DNA of 64,000 nucleotides from Ferrimonas senticii DSM 18821 (GTDB lineage Bacteria > Pseudomonadota > Gammaproteobacteria > Enterobacterales > Shewanellaceae), in assembly GCF_000422665.1 (NCBI RefSeq), contig NZ_KE383898.1, forward strand, positions 274,575 through 338,574. The letters run 5' to 3'. The notes beneath the pieces are model-generated. The model did no database searches, was not told the DNA's origin, and saw only the letters and a program-made list of their open reading frames with translations. Position 1 is the stretch's first letter. Each line of letters starts with the position of its first letter. The translations under genes were made by a program, and so were the position numbers. Below are positions 44,247 through 54,296 of the stretch, piece by piece.

Positions 44247-44416
44247 CGGTGATTAGCGTTGCTTGGTAGCGCATCTCCGGATTTTGGATTAGCGGACCAG
44301 AGGGTCAGCTTTGATAAAATCGAAACCTTATCGGTGATTAGCGTTGTTTGATAGCGCATCTCCGGATTTTAGATTAGTGGACCAGAGGGTCGGCTTTGGT
44401 AAAATCAAAAACTTAT
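44247..44416 (+). repeat. Two tandem degenerate tRNA-Pro-like 85-bp repeats
   Basis: Copies start at 44247 and 44332, and the functional tRNA-Pro starts at 44417, an exact 85-base period. Both begin CGGTGATTAGCG and keep the D-arm region (TAGCGCATCT) and the 3' anticodon strand (GGACCAGAGGGTC) of the tRNA. They carry an enlarged anticodon-loop region (17 instead of 6 bases) and have lost the T arm and 3' acceptor strand. They differ from each other at 8 of 85 positions, seven of them transitions. They cannot fold as full tRNAs and are probably duplicated, decayed copies transcribed in the pre-tRNA leader. Confidence 0.85.
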
Positions 44417-44493
<77 letters not shown>

Positions 44494-44522
44494 CTTTTTA
44501 AAGTGTGCGTCACGCAGACTTT

Positions 44523-44599
44523 GCGCCCGTAGCTCAGTTGGATAGAGCATCCGCCTTCTAAGCGGATGGTCGCGGGTTCGAATCCTGCCGGGCGTGCCA
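44523..44599 (+). tRNA. tRNA-Arg (UCU)
   Basis: The 77-base gene GCGCCCG...CGGGCGT GCCA has a paired anticodon stem TCCGC/GCGGA around loop CTTCTAA (anticodon UCU) and T arm GCGGG TTCGAAT CCTGC. The acceptor stem pairs with one G-T wobble. CCA is encoded. It reads AGA codons (and AGG by wobble). Confidence 0.97.
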
Positions 44600-44608
44600 A
44601 AAAACAGT

Positions 44609-44685
44609 GGTGGCTATAGCTCAGTTGGTAGAGTCCCGGATTGTGATTCCGGTTGTCGCGGGTTCAAGTCCCGTTAGCCACCCCA
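44609..44685 (+). tRNA. tRNA-His (GUG)
   Basis: The 77-base gene includes the encoded extra G at position -1 that histidyl-tRNA synthetase requires, pairing with the C discriminator. The acceptor is GTGGCTA/TAGCCAC, the anticodon stem CCGGA/TCCGG with loop TTGTGAT (GUG), and the T arm CGGG TTCAAGT CCCG region is intact. CCA is encoded. It ends the tRNA operon. Confidence 0.97.
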
Positions 44686-44693
44686 TCATTCAG

Positions 44694-44722
44694 AAAGCCG
44701 CTTCGAAAGAAGCGGCTTTTGT
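44694..44722 (+). terminator. Terminator of the tRNA operon
   Basis: AAAGCCGCTTC and GAAGCGGCTTT form an 11-bp stem with a GAAA tetraloop, followed by TGTCGTTTT. Confidence 0.92.
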
Positions 44723-45160
44723 CGTTTTAAAGCTTGTTGTTTTTGACCACGATCGCCGCCGCAAAAGTCGATCATTTGTGGCATTAATCGCAAAGACTTC
44801 ATCTGTTCTTAACTATTTCCAGAAATAGGCTTGAAAGCCGTCGATGCCAGCCCTATTTATAGCAGCGCGATGGGTTGTAGAGTGACTTAGTTAGCCCTTG
44901 TTTAGCCTTTAAAACCGCCATTAATTGGCGCTTTGTGGGCAATCTCGACTCTGACCAATGCTGTGGCTATAATGGCGCGTCCTTATTTTAGGTATCGATG
45001 CCATTAATGCCGATTTCGCAGTTTATTTGCCGCTTCAGGTCAATAACGCCACGGCATGGTCCAAGGCAGGCGGCACCGCTGTGCTTGCCCTTATCGAATT
45101 ATCCGCCGGCGGAATCTCCGCCGGTGTGCAAAAAGAACACGACTATTTTGAGGTAGCGTA
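44723..45160. other. Non-coding leader region before tig
   Basis: No gene is supported in these 438 bases. Visible structures are a perfect hairpin CTATTTC/GAAATAG (44812-44827 region), an inverted repeat CGCCA/TGGCG near 44921-44935, and CCGGCGGA/TCCGCCGG close to 45105-45124. The long 5' leader of tig runs through the last 180 bases. A 52-codon open frame (44998-45156) shows no ribosome site or protein-like composition. Confidence 0.5.
44945..44973 (+). promoter_or_regulatory. Promoter of tig
   Basis: The -10 box TATAAT (44968-44973) is perfect; the -35 box TCGACT (44945-44950) matches four of six bases of the consensus at 17-base spacing. It would give a leader of about 180 bases. Confidence 0.65.
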
Positions 45161-46462
45161 ATGCAAGTTTCTGTAGAAACCACCCAGGGCCTGGAACGCC
45201 GCATGACCATCACTGTGGCTGCAGCTGACTTTGAGCCAAAAGTGACTGAAGAGATGAAGAAAGAATCCAAGCGCGTGCGCCTGGATGGTTTCCGTCCTGG
45301 CAAAGTGCCAATGTCTGTATTCAAGAAGCGTTTCGGTGCTTCTGTACGTTCTCAGATCCTGGGTGACGTAATGCAGAACTCTTTCTTCAAAGCCATCATG
45401 GACGAGAAGATCAACCCAGCTGGCATGCCACGTTTCGAGCCAATCGAAACCGCTGAAGGTCAAGATCTGCAATTCGCTGCTGTGTTTGAAGTATACCCAG
45501 AAGTTGAACTGGCGGGTCTGGACGCTATCGAAGTAGAAAAGCCTACTTGCGAAGTGTCTGACGCTGATCTGGACAACATGCTGGAAACCCTGCGCAAGCA
45601 GCACGCGGTATTCAACGCGGTTGAGCGTGAAGCTGGCGACAACGATCGCGTTAAGCTGAACTTTGTTGGTTCCATTGACGGCGAAGAGTTCGAAGGCGGC
45701 AAGTCTGAAGGTTTCGATCTGGTTATCGGCTCTGGCCGCATGATCCCAGGCTTCGAAGAAGGCATCTCTGGCCACAAAGCTGGCGAAGAGTTCGTAATCG
45801 ACGTGACTTTCCCTGAGGAATACCACGCTGAGAAGCTGAAAGGCAAAGCGGCTCAGTTCGCCATCACTCTGACCGAAGTTGCTGAGCAAGTACTGCCAGA
45901 ACTGAACGATGAGTTCGTAGAGAAGTTCGGTATTGCTGAAGGCGGCGTTGACGCACTGAAAGCTGAAGTTCGTAAGAACATGGAGCGTGAGCTGAAGCAA
46001 GCGCTGAAAAACAAAGTTAAGCAGCAAGTGATCGACGGTCTGGTTAAGGCTAACGACATCGAGATCCCATCTGCTCTGATCGCTCAGGAAGTTAACGTTC
46101 TGCGTCAGCAAGCAATGCAGCGCTTCGGCGGCATGCAAGCACAAAACATGCCTGAACTGCCAGCTGAACTGTTCTCTGAAGACGCCAAGCGTCGTGTACA
46201 GATCGGCCTGCTGCTGGGTGAAGTGATCAAGACCAAAGAGCTGAAAGTTGAAGAAGAGCGTGTTAACGCCCTGATCGCTGAAATGGCTACCGCGTACGAA
46301 GATCCACAAGAAGTTGTTGACTACTACGCTCAGAACCAAGAAATGATGCAGAACATGCGCAACGTTGCTCTGGAAGAACAAGCAGTTGACGCACTGTTGG
46401 CACAGGCTAAAGTTACTGAGAAAGCAGTGAACTTCGAAGAGTTCATGAATCAGCAGCGCTAA
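45161..46462 (+). CDS. tig: Trigger factor
   Basis: The 433-residue ribosome-associated chaperone and prolyl isomerase meets nascent chains at the exit tunnel. The ribosome-binding signature is [17 protein letters not shown] (about residues 44-60). The FKBP domain is about 150-240 ([19 protein letters not shown]), and the helical C-terminal chaperone arms follow. Codon use is strongly biased (e.g. CTG, GAA, AAG-rich with GCT), as expected for an abundant protein. A GAGG ribosome site precedes the ATG at 45161. It heads the tig-clpP-clpX-lon cluster. Confidence 0.98.
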   Translation: MQVSVETTQGLERRMTITVAAADFEPKVTEEMKKESKRVRLDGFRPGKVPMSVFKKRFGASVRSQILGDVMQNSFFKAIMDEKINPAGMPRFEPIETAEGQDLQFAAVFEVYPEVELAGLDAIEVEKPTCEVSDADLDNMLETLRKQHAVFNAVEREAGDNDRVKLNFVGSIDGEEFEGGKSEGFDLVIGSGRMIPGFEEGISGHKAGEEFVIDVTFPEEYHAEKLKGKAAQFAITLTEVAEQVLPELNDEFVEKFGIAEGGVDALKAEVRKNMERELKQALKNKVKQQVIDGLVKANDIEIPSALIAQEVNVLRQQAMQRFGGMQAQNMPELPAELFSEDAKRRVQIGLLLGEVIKTKELKVEEERVNALIAEMATAYEDPQEVVDYYAQNQEMMQNMRNVALEEQAVDALLAQAKVTEKAVNFEEFMNQQR

Positions 46463-46474
46463 GTCTCGCTTGAT

Positions 46475-46505
46475 TTGACTTGGCCGCCTCGGCCAATCAT
46501 ATAAT
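46475..46505 (+). promoter_or_regulatory. Promoter of clpP with an embedded palindrome
   Basis: TTGACT (46475-46480) and TATAAT (46500-46505) are separated by 19 bases. The spacer is filled by a perfect palindrome TTGGCCG CCT CGGCCAA (46480-46496), which could be a terminator stem for tig or an operator. Confidence 0.5.
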
Positions 46506-46561
46506 GGCTCGTATGAGGCTCGTGCCCATACGGGCCATTTTTGTTAGGGAATACAAATACT

Positions 46562-47179
46562 ATGTCGCTTTTGCATGACTCCCCTCTGAACGCTTTGGTA
46601 CCAATGGTGGTGGAACAAACCGCCAAGGGTGAGCGTTCCTACGACATCTACTCGCGCCTGTTAAAAGAGCGTGTCATTTTCCTGACCGGTCCGGTGGAAG
46701 ACCACATGGCCAACCTGGTAGTAGCGCAGCTGCTGTTCTTGGAATCTGAAAACCCAGACAAGGATATCTACCTGTACGTCAACTCCCCAGGTGGCTCGGT
46801 GACTGCCGGCATGTCTATCTATGACACCATGCAGTTCATCAAACCGGACGTAAGTACCGTATGTATGGGGCAAGCGGCTTCAATGGGCGCCTTCCTATTG
46901 GCCGGTGGTGCTAAAGGTAAACGTCATGTATTGCCAAACGCTCGCGTGATGATCCACCAACCGCTGGGTGGCTTCCAAGGCCAAGCGTCTGACATCGCTA
47001 TTCATGCGCAAGAGATCATCGGCATCAAACACAAGCTCAACACCTTGCTGGCAGAGCACACTGGTCAGCCGCTGGAAGTGATTGAGCGCGATACCGATCG
47101 TGACAACTTTATGAGCGCAGATGCGGCGGTAGAATACGGCTTAGTGGATTCGGTGCTAAGTCGTCGCAGCGCCGAATAG
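46562..47179 (+). CDS. clpP: ATP-dependent Clp protease proteolytic subunit ClpP
   Basis: The 205-residue serine protease forms the 14-mer chamber used with ClpX or ClpA. The catalytic Ser is in [14 protein letters not shown] (about 107), His in [11 protein letters not shown] (about 132), and the Asp in [18 protein letters not shown] near 180. The start is the ATG at 46562 ([19 protein letters not shown]), preceded by TAGGGAA; an in-frame TTG seven codons upstream is not needed. clpX follows after 60 bases. Confidence 0.97.
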   Translation: MSLLHDSPLNALVPMVVEQTAKGERSYDIYSRLLKERVIFLTGPVEDHMANLVVAQLLFLESENPDKDIYLYVNSPGGSVTAGMSIYDTMQFIKPDVSTVCMGQAASMGAFLLAGGAKGKRHVLPNARVMIHQPLGGFQGQASDIAIHAQEIIGIKHKLNTLLAEHTGQPLEVIERDTDRDNFMSADAAVEYGLVDSVLSRRSAE

Positions 47180-47239
47180 CGGATGCCACAGCACTGGCAT
47201 ACACTTTAAAAAGCCTTAGCCTGGATCAAGGGGTTGTAA

Positions 47240-48517
47240 ATGAGTGATATCCAAAAAGGTGACGGTGATAACAGCAAGCTGCTGTACTGTTCCTTCTGCG
47301 GCAAAAGCCAACACGAAGTACGCAAGCTAATTGCTGGCCCTTCGGTGTACGTGTGTGATGAATGCGTTGAACTGTGCAACGACATCATTCGCGAAGAGGT
47401 GAAAGAACTGTCGCCTAAGCGTTCGGCAGACAAACTGCCAACGCCGCACGAAATTCGTGCCCACCTAGATGATTACGTGATCGGCCAAGACCAAGCCAAA
47501 AAGGTGTTGGCGGTGGCGGTATACAACCACTACAAACGTCTGCGCCACGGCGGTGATAAGGCGGAAGTGGAGCTAGGTAAAAGTAACATTCTGCTGATCG
47601 GGCCAACCGGTAGTGGTAAAACTCTGCTGGCGGAAACCATGGCACGCCTGTTGGATGTGCCGTTTACCATGGCCGACGCCACCACCTTGACCGAAGCCGG
47701 TTACGTTGGTGAAGATGTGGAAAACATCATCCAGAAGCTGCTACAGAAGTGCGATTACGATGTAGAAAAGGCCCAGCGTGGCATCGTATACATCGACGAG
47801 ATCGATAAGATCTCGCGCAAGTCGGACAACCCATCAATCACCCGCGACGTTTCCGGTGAAGGGGTTCAGCAAGCGCTGCTGAAGCTGATTGAAGGTACAG
47901 TGGCGGCGGTACCACCACAGGGCGGCCGTAAGCATCCACAGCAAGAGTTCTTGCAGGTTGATACCTCTAAGATCCTGTTTATCTGTGGCGGCGCATTTGC
48001 GGGTCTAGACAAAGTGATCGATCAGCGCGCTTTCGTCGGCACCGGCATCGGCTTTGGCGCGGAAGTGCGCAGCAAAGACCAAGGCAAATCACTGACCGAG
48101 ACCTTTGCTCAGGTAGAGCCAGAGGATTTGGTGAAGTACGGTTTGATCCCTGAGTTTATCGGCCGTTTGCCAGTGGTCGCTACCTTGGGCGAACTGGATG
48201 AAGACGCGCTGGTGCAGATCCTGTCTGAACCAAAGAACGCATTGACCAAGCAGTATGCGGCGTTGCTGCAACTGGAAGGCACGGAACTTGAGTTCCGCGA
48301 TGACGCCCTGCGTGCCATTGCCAAAAAGGCGATGGAGCGTAAGACCGGTGCCCGTGGTTTGCGTTCTATCGTTGAAGGCGTGCTGCTGAACACCATGTAT
48401 GATCTGCCTTCAAAAGAGAACGTAGAAAAAGTAGTGGTGGACGAATCGGTGATCCGTGGCGAATCCGAGCCATTGCTCATCTATCGCAGTGAAACGCAAG
48501 CGGCAGCGTCTGAATAA
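47240..48517 (+). CDS. clpX: ATP-dependent Clp protease ATP-binding subunit ClpX
   Basis: The 425-residue AAA+ unfoldase feeds substrates to ClpP. The N-terminal zinc-binding domain has [11 protein letters not shown] and VCDECVELC (about residues 15-45). Walker A is GPTGSGKT near 120, Walker B is YIDEIDKIS near 183-190, and the pore loop GYVGED and the IGF loop region ([10 protein letters not shown]) are present. It is probably cotranscribed with clpP. A compact terminator lies after its stop, before the separate lon promoter. Confidence 0.98.
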   Translation: MSDIQKGDGDNSKLLYCSFCGKSQHEVRKLIAGPSVYVCDECVELCNDIIREEVKELSPKRSADKLPTPHEIRAHLDDYVIGQDQAKKVLAVAVYNHYKRLRHGGDKAEVELGKSNILLIGPTGSGKTLLAETMARLLDVPFTMADATTLTEAGYVGEDVENIIQKLLQKCDYDVEKAQRGIVYIDEIDKISRKSDNPSITRDVSGEGVQQALLKLIEGTVAAVPPQGGRKHPQQEFLQVDTSKILFICGGAFAGLDKVIDQRAFVGTGIGFGAEVRSKDQGKSLTETFAQVEPEDLVKYGLIPEFIGRLPVVATLGELDEDALVQILSEPKNALTKQYAALLQLEGTELEFRDDALRAIAKKAMERKTGARGLRSIVEGVLLNTMYDLPSKENVEKVVVDESVIRGESEPLLIYRSETQAAASE

Positions 48518-48538
48518 GCCAAGCTAATCACAGAATTC

Positions 48539-48563
48539 AAAGGAGCCAATCGGCTCCTTTTTT
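48539..48563 (+). terminator. Terminator after clpX
   Basis: AAAGGAGCC and GGCTCCTTT form a 9-bp stem with a 4-base loop, followed by TTTT. Confidence 0.9.
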
Positions 48564-48573
48564 GTTATGGCGC

Positions 48574-48601
48574 ATTGAATCACTAAAGAACGCCCCCATA
48601 T
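48574..48601 (+). promoter_or_regulatory. Sigma-32 (heat-shock) promoter of lon
   Basis: A -35 element ATTGAAT (48574-48580, consensus CTTGAAA) is followed after 13 bases by a perfect -10 element CCCCATAT (48594-48601). Spacing and -10 match RpoH promoters, as expected for lon, which is a heat-shock gene in E. coli. Confidence 0.7.
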
Positions 48602-48690
48602 ACTCGATAACAAACCAGTCAAGTACCGCAATTGCAGTCATAATTGACTGGAAATCCTACGAATATTTCCGCAGCAAAAGGAATCCAACG

Positions 48691-51033
48691 ATGACACTAG
48701 AGCGAACCGATCACGTCGTCATACCGGTACTGCCGCTTCGAGATGTGGTGGTGTACCCCCATATGGTGATCCCGCTGTTTGTCGGTCGACAAAAGTCCAT
48801 TGGCTGTTTAGAAGCCGCGATGGAGCAGGGAAAGCAGGTGCTGTTGGTTGCCCAACGCGAAGCGGATCAAGACGATCCGAGTACCGATGACATCTTTCAC
48901 GTTGGCACGGTCGCATCGATTTTGCAGTTGCTGAAACTGCCAGATGGTACCGTCAAGGTGTTGGTGGAGGGCGGCCAACGCGCCAAAATCACCGAGTTTA
49001 CCGATACCGAACCGTTTTTCGTTGCTGAAGCGCAGTTCTTAGCCTCAAAGCTAATCCCTGAAAAAGAGGAAGAGGTGCTGGTTCGCACCGCCATCAGCCA
49101 GTTTGAAGGCTACATCAAGCTCAATAAAAAGATCCCGCCGGAGGTCTTAACCTCCCTCAACGGCATCGATGAGGCGGCGCGCTTGGCGGACACCATGGCG
49201 GCGCACATGCCACTCAAGCTTGCCGAGAAACAAGCGGTGATCGAGATGGTCGACGTCTCCGAGCGCTTGGAATACTTGATGGCGACCATGGAATCTGAAA
49301 TCGACATTCTGCAGGTGGAGAAAAAGATCCGCTCGCGGGTGAAGAAGCAGATGGAGAAGAGCCAGCGCGAGTACTACCTCAACGAGCAGATGAAGGCGAT
49401 CCAGAAAGAGTTGGGTGAACTGGATGACGCTCCGGATGAGTTTGAGATGCTGGCCAACAAGATTGTTGAAGCCAAGATGCCAGCCGAGGCGGAAGAGAAA
49501 GCCAAGGCGGAGCTCAACAAGCTGAAGATGATGTCGCCGATGTCGGCCGAAGCGACTGTCGTGCGCAGCTACGTTGATTGGATGATCAGCGTGCCATGGT
49601 CGAAGCGTTCTAAGGTGAAAAAAGACTTGGCGGTGGCTTCCGATGTGCTGGATGCCGACCACTTTGGTCTGGAAAAGGTAAAAGAACGCATTCTGGAATA
49701 CCTCGCGGTGCAATCACGAGTGCGTCAGCTGAAAGGGCCAATTCTTTGTTTGGTTGGGCCTCCAGGGGTTGGTAAAACCTCATTGGGGCAGTCGATTGCC
49801 AAAGCCACTGGGCGCAAGTACGTGCGGATGGCGCTGGGCGGGGTGCGTGATGAAGCGGAGATCCGTGGCCATCGCCGTACCTACATCGGTTCAATGCCGG
49901 GCAAGCTTATCCAGAACATGAGCAAAGTAGGGGTTAAAAACCCGCTGTTCCTGCTGGATGAAATTGACAAAATGAGCTCGGATATGCGCGGTGATCCCGC
50001 TTCAGCGCTGCTGGAAGTGTTGGACCCGGAGCAGAACAACGCCTTTAACGATCACTACTTGGAGGTGGATTACGATCTCTCCGATGTGATGTTTGTGGCG
50101 ACCTCGAACTCGATGAATATTCCAGGACCGCTGCTGGACCGGATGGAAGTGATTCGTCTTTCCGGTTACACCGAAGATGAAAAACTCAACATCTCCAAAC
50201 AGCACCTGCTGGGTAAACAGATCAAACGCAATGGCCTTAAACAGGGCGAGTTGATTGTTGATGACTCGGCCATCGTTGGCATCATTCGTTACTACACCCG
50301 TGAGGCGGGGGTACGTAGCCTCGAGCGTGAGATCTCTAAAATTTGCCGTAAGGCGGTGAAAAAGCTGCTGCTTAAGCAAGCAGAGAAACCGGTGCTGGTG
50401 AATGCCGATAATCTGCAAGACTACTTGGGGGTACAGCGCTTTGACTACGGTAAAGCAGACTCGACCAACCAAGTTGGTCAAGTTACCGGTTTGGCATGGA
50501 CCGAAGTCGGCGGCGATCTACTGACCATCGAAACCACTTCGGTACCGGGCAAAGGCAAGCTGACCTACACCGGTAGCTTGGGCGATGTGATGCAAGAGTC
50601 GATTCAGGCGGCGATGACCGTAGTGCGGGCACGGGCTGAAAAGCTGCGGATCAACGAGGATTTCTACGAGAAACGCGATATCCACGTGCACGTACCGGAA
50701 GGGGCGACCCCGAAAGATGGACCATCTGCAGGTATTGCGATGTGCACCTCGTTGGTGTCCTCGCTGACCGGCAATCCGGTGCGCGCCGATGTGGCGATGA
50801 CCGGCGAGATTACCTTGCGTGGGGAAGTGTTGCCGATCGGTGGCTTGAAAGAAAAGCTGCTGGCAGCGCATCGCGGTGGCATCAAGCGAGTGCTGATCCC
50901 GCAGGAGAACGAGCGTGATTTGAAAGAGATCCCAGATAACGTTAAGGCGGATCTGGAGATCATGCCGGTGCGTTGGATTGATGACGTTTTGACTCTGGCG
51001 TTACAAGACTCGCCGACTGGGGTTTCCAGTTAA
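48691..51033 (+). CDS. lon: ATP-dependent protease Lon
   Basis: The 780-residue protease degrades misfolded and regulatory proteins. An N-terminal substrate domain ([21 protein letters not shown]) is followed by the AAA+ module with Walker A GPPGVGKT near 355. The proteolytic domain has the catalytic Ser in [15 protein letters not shown] (near 678) and the Lys in [14 protein letters not shown]. The start at 48691 (MTLERTDH) has an AAAAGGAAT ribosome site; an in-frame upstream region that reaches into the terminator is not coding. It has its own heat-shock promoter. Confidence 0.98.
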   Translation: MTLERTDHVVIPVLPLRDVVVYPHMVIPLFVGRQKSIGCLEAAMEQGKQVLLVAQREADQDDPSTDDIFHVGTVASILQLLKLPDGTVKVLVEGGQRAKITEFTDTEPFFVAEAQFLASKLIPEKEEEVLVRTAISQFEGYIKLNKKIPPEVLTSLNGIDEAARLADTMAAHMPLKLAEKQAVIEMVDVSERLEYLMATMESEIDILQVEKKIRSRVKKQMEKSQREYYLNEQMKAIQKELGELDDAPDEFEMLANKIVEAKMPAEAEEKAKAELNKLKMMSPMSAEATVVRSYVDWMISVPWSKRSKVKKDLAVASDVLDADHFGLEKVKERILEYLAVQSRVRQLKGPILCLVGPPGVGKTSLGQSIAKATGRKYVRMALGGVRDEAEIRGHRRTYIGSMPGKLIQNMSKVGVKNPLFLLDEIDKMSSDMRGDPASALLEVLDPEQNNAFNDHYLEVDYDLSDVMFVATSNSMNIPGPLLDRMEVIRLSGYTEDEKLNISKQHLLGKQIKRNGLKQGELIVDDSAIVGIIRYYTREAGVRSLEREISKICRKAVKKLLLKQAEKPVLVNADNLQDYLGVQRFDYGKADSTNQVGQVTGLAWTEVGGDLLTIETTSVPGKGKLTYTGSLGDVMQESIQAAMTVVRARAEKLRINEDFYEKRDIHVHVPEGATPKDGPSAGIAMCTSLVSSLTGNPVRADVAMTGEITLRGEVLPIGGLKEKLLAAHRGGIKRVLIPQENERDLKEIPDNVKADLEIMPVRWIDDVLTLALQDSPTGVSS

Positions 51034-51058
51034 CTTCAAATTTTGCGAGTTTCCTTAT

Positions 51059-51086
51059 AAAAATGCGCCTTTTATGGCGCATTTTT
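51059..51086 (+). terminator. Terminator after lon
   Basis: AAAAATGCGCC and GGCGCATTTTT form an 11-bp stem with a 6-base loop, followed by more T residues. Confidence 0.92.
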
Positions 51087-51228
51087 GCTGCATTTCGATG
51101 GTTTGGGGCTTTTCAAGCTGAAAATAGATGTGTAGTGTATTCCTCGAAGCTCAGAACCACGCTGGAAAGCCCAGCAGCACTGACTTTTAGCCGTATCCAA
51201 TAAATGGATTTAGCAGTCTGGCAGGTGC

Positions 51229-51257
51229 TTGAACTTGTAATTCAGGCTTGATATAAA
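51229..51257 (+). promoter_or_regulatory. Promoter of hupB
   Basis: TTGAAC (51229-51234) and TATAAA (51252-51257) are separated by 17 bases. The start of transcription would be near 51264, giving a leader of about 60 bases. Confidence 0.7.
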
Positions 51258-51324
51258 CCCTCCGCAGACCGCGCTGAAACATGGATTTCACGGCGGCGCG
51301 AATAATAGAATTCAAGGGGATGTA

Positions 51325-51597
51325 ATGAACAAATCTCAACTGATCGATCAAATTGCTTCTGGTGCAGACATTTCTAAAGCGGCAGCTGGCCGTGCACTGG
51401 ACTCTTTCATCGATGCAATCACCGACACCCTGAAAAGCGGTGAAAAGATCTCTCTGGTAGGCTTTGGTACTTTCGAGGTTCGTGAGCGTGCAGAGCGTAC
51501 CGGTCGCAACCCACAGACTGGTAAAGAGATCAAAATCGCAGCAGCTAAGATCCCAGCTTTCAAAGCCGGTAAAGCGCTGAAAGACGCGGTAAACTAA
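51325..51597 (+). CDS. hupB: DNA-binding protein HU-beta
   Basis: The 90-residue histone-like protein bends DNA and shapes the nucleoid as a dimer. It shows the HU family pattern [20 protein letters not shown], then the beta-arm region [26 protein letters not shown]. The placement after lon is the usual one for hupB. Codon use is highly biased, fitting an abundant protein. The ribosome site AAGGGG precedes the ATG, and a strong terminator follows. Confidence 0.97.
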   Translation: MNKSQLIDQIASGADISKAAAGRALDSFIDAITDTLKSGEKISLVGFGTFEVRERAERTGRNPQTGKEIKIAAAKIPAFKAGKALKDAVN

Positions 51598-51695
51598 GAC
51601 TAGTTTGTCGTTCAACGCTCAAGTCACGGCTTGGGCGTTGCTGTTTTAGCAGTACAGAGACGATTCAACCCCGTACTCGAGGCTGTTAGAAAGAG

Positions 51696-51725
51696 AAAAG
51701 CGCATCCGTAATGATGCGCTTTTTT
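51696..51725 (+). terminator. Terminator after hupB
   Basis: AAAAGCGCATC and GATGCGCTTTT form an 11-bp stem with a 6-base loop and a long T-run. Confidence 0.92.
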
Positions 51726-51755
51726 GCATTAACGAAAGGTAAAAAGAGAAGGCAG

Positions 51756-53624
51756 ATGCTAGAGAAGATCCGTGAAGGCTCGCAGGGAGTTGCGGCCAAG
51801 ATCATCCTTAGTTTGGTGATCTTGTCGTTCGCCCTAACCGGGGTTTACAGCTACCTCGGTACCAATACCGGTCAAGTGGCGGCAATTGTCAATGGCGAAG
51901 AGATCAATCGCTACGATCTGGATACAGCCTTCCAGAATGAACAAAACCGTCTGCGCAATCAGATGGGTGAGATGTTCGATACCCTATTGGCTGATCCGGC
52001 GTACATGGACAACCTGCGCCAGACTGTGCTGGATCGCATTGTCGCCGAGCGTTTGTTAGATCAAAAGGTTCGTGAAATGGGCCTGCGCGTATCAGATGCG
52101 CAGATCAAACAAGCACTGCGGGAGATGCCCGAGTTTCAGGTGGATGGCAAGTTTGACAACGACCGCTACCAACTGGTGCTGCGTCAAAGCAATCTAACCG
52201 GCGCCCAACTGGGTGACATCATGCGTGGCGATATGGCTCGTCAACAGTTGCTGGTTGGCTTACTGGGCAGTGAATTTGCGACCGAAGCGCAAGCCAAGAG
52301 TTTGGCGGAGTTGCAGCAGCAAACCCGTGATGTGCGAGTGTTGATGGTTAAAGCCGCTGACTACGCCAGCGATCTGAACATTGACAGCGCCGCGGTCGAG
52401 TCTTACTACAACGCTAATCCGCTGCAGTTTGCTCAAGCCGAGCAAGTACAGTTGGAATACGTTGAGCTAAACGTGGCTGATATCAGCGGTGATATCGATG
52501 TAGCTGAAGAAGATGCTCGCGCTTATTTCGAAGCGAATCAGAGCCTGTACAGCATGCCAGAACGTCGCTTGGCGGCGCATATGTTGTTTGAAGGCGATGA
52601 TGCCAAAGCCCGTGCTGAAGCCGCTTTAGCCCGCGTTAACGGCGGCGAAGCCTTTGCCGATGTGGCGAAGAGCGAATCCGACGATACTTTCAGCGCTGAA
52701 AACGGCGGTGAATTGGATTGGATGACCCCAGGCACCATGGGCGAGGTATTTGACAATGCGCTGTTTGCCTTGCCAGAAGGTGGTGTGTCTGAAGTTCTGG
52801 AGACCGACTTTGGCTTCCAGATCGTTCAAGCCAAGCAAGTTGAAGCAACCACTACTCGTCCGTTTGCGGAAGTACAGCAAGAGATTAATGCGGTACTGGC
52901 GACCGACGTTGCTCAGCAAGAGTTCTATGCGCTGCAGCAGCAACTGGCTGACATCAGCTTTGAGGTACCGGACTCGTTGCAAGAAACCGCTGATGCCATT
53001 GGTGCACAAGTGAAGCTAAGCCCATGGTTTGACCGCATGTCGGCACCGGCGCCGCTGAATAACCCACGGTTGCTGGCTGAAGCGTTCTCTGATCCGGTAT
53101 TACTGGATGGCATGAACTCCGAAGTGGTTGAAGTGGGTAATAACCATCTGATCGTGGTACGTGCTAAAGGCCATAAGGCGGCGGGCACGAAACCATTGGC
53201 AGAGGTAACAGGCCAGATCGAGCAACTGCTGAAGCAGCAGCAAGCCTCTGAATTGGCGCAGCAGCAAGCTGACAAGCTGATGGCAGATTGGCAAGCGGGT
53301 AGCGTACCTGCGGCGCTAATCGAAGCTAAGGCGATCAATCGCATGGGCGACGGTAAGTTGGATAACCAACTGGTTGCAGAACTGTTTAAGCTTGCCCCTG
53401 CGACCACTGGCAGTGCGTTTAGCACCATCAAACTGGCCAACGGTGACATTGCGGTAGTCGCGCTGGATGCAGTGACCACCCCAACCGAACTGCAAGGGCT
53501 GGAAATGCTGCGTGGTCAGCTAAGCCAGCAGTCTGGTCAGCTAAACTACCTGGCTTTTGTTGATGCGCTAAAAGCGGACGCCGAAGTGGTTTACCCAGTT
53601 GTTGATGCCGAATCGCAGCAGTAA
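51756..53624 (+). CDS. ppiD: Periplasmic folding chaperone PpiD
   Basis: The protein has 622 residues from the ATG at 51756 (MLEKIREGSQGVAAK), which has an AGAGAAGG ribosome site. A single N-terminal membrane helix (about 13-33, IILSLVILSFALTGVYSYL) anchors it to the inner membrane. A SurA-like N-domain with long helices follows, then a parvulin-type rotamase domain at about 260-355 (AAHMLFEGDDAKARAEAALA, DFGFQIVQAKQVE) and further chaperone regions. It helps outer-membrane and secreted proteins at the translocon. Position after hupB matches E. coli. Confidence 0.95.
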   Translation: MLEKIREGSQGVAAKIILSLVILSFALTGVYSYLGTNTGQVAAIVNGEEINRYDLDTAFQNEQNRLRNQMGEMFDTLLADPAYMDNLRQTVLDRIVAERLLDQKVREMGLRVSDAQIKQALREMPEFQVDGKFDNDRYQLVLRQSNLTGAQLGDIMRGDMARQQLLVGLLGSEFATEAQAKSLAELQQQTRDVRVLMVKAADYASDLNIDSAAVESYYNANPLQFAQAEQVQLEYVELNVADISGDIDVAEEDARAYFEANQSLYSMPERRLAAHMLFEGDDAKARAEAALARVNGGEAFADVAKSESDDTFSAENGGELDWMTPGTMGEVFDNALFALPEGGVSEVLETDFGFQIVQAKQVEATTTRPFAEVQQEINAVLATDVAQQEFYALQQQLADISFEVPDSLQETADAIGAQVKLSPWFDRMSAPAPLNNPRLLAEAFSDPVLLDGMNSEVVEVGNNHLIVVRAKGHKAAGTKPLAEVTGQIEQLLKQQQASELAQQQADKLMADWQAGSVPAALIEAKAINRMGDGKLDNQLVAELFKLAPATTGSAFSTIKLANGDIAVVALDAVTTPTELQGLEMLRGQLSQQSGQLNYLAFVDALKADAEVVYPVVDAESQQ

Positions 53625-53647
53625 CTGACCCGAGTTTGCTAAGCTTG

Positions 53648-53675
53648 AAAGCCACCGCAACCGCGGTGGCTTTTT
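53648..53675 (+). terminator. Terminator after ppiD
   Basis: GCCACCGC and GCGGTGGC form an 8-bp stem with a 4-base loop, with an AAA before and TTTTT after. Confidence 0.9.
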
Positions 53676-53801
53676 CCATCTGCCAAGATGATCCCGCATG
53701 GATTTGCGATTACAATTCCCTGCATTCCATCCATGATGACCTGTCCGCCGCCGCTACTGATGGTGGCATGGCCGGTTTTTGTAAGAGAAAAAGAGAAGAT
53801 T

Positions 53802-54278
53802 ATGGCTACAGCTCCAATGACCGTTCGCGGTGCTGAGATGCTCCGTGAAGAGCTGGAACATCTGAAGTTTGTTAAGCGTCCAAAGATCACCGAAGCGATC
53901 GCATCGGCGCGTGAACTGGGTGACTTGAAAGAGAACGCCGAATACCACGCCGCCCGCGAAGAGCAGGGCATTGCCGAAGCGCGTATCCGCGATATCGAAG
54001 GCAAGCTGTCGAACGCGCAGATCATCGACGTAACCAAATTGCCAAACAACGGCAAGGTGATCTTTGGTGCCACCGCGACCTTGGTGAACGTTGACACCGA
54101 CGAAGAGGTAACTTACCGCATCGTTGGTGACGACGAAGCGGATTTTAAGAGCAACCTGATCTCGGTAAACGCGCCTTTGGCTCGTGCGTTGATTGGCAAA
54201 GAATTGGACGACACCGTTATCGTTAAAGCTCCAGCGGGCGACATCGAGTACGAAGTGATCAAGGTCGAATACCTGTAA
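53802..54278 (+). CDS. greA: Transcription elongation factor GreA
   Basis: The 158-residue protein, the usual GreA length, restarts backtracked RNA polymerase by stimulating transcript cleavage. The N-terminal coiled coil has the acidic tip segment [20 protein letters not shown] (about 34-53) and the start pattern [18 protein letters not shown]. The C-terminal FKBP-like domain follows. The start at 53802 has an AAGAGAAG ribosome site. In E. coli greA lies elsewhere; here it follows ppiD. Confidence 0.96.
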   Translation: MATAPMTVRGAEMLREELEHLKFVKRPKITEAIASARELGDLKENAEYHAAREEQGIAEARIRDIEGKLSNAQIIDVTKLPNNGKVIFGATATLVNVDTDEEVTYRIVGDDEADFKSNLISVNAPLARALIGKELDDTVIVKAPAGDIEYEVIKVEYL

Positions 54279-54296
54279 TTGCAGTGAATTGACAAC

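Noticed and set aside
44998..45156. 52-codon open frame in the tig leader
   Set aside because: It has no ribosome site, Pro/Cys-rich random composition and a hairpin in its 3' part. It could be a leader peptide, but nothing supports translation.
45143..46381. A 412-codon open frame antisense to tig
   Set aside because: It is the mirror of a highly biased coding sequence. Its composition is rich in Phe, His and Gln without any family pattern, and tig is certain.
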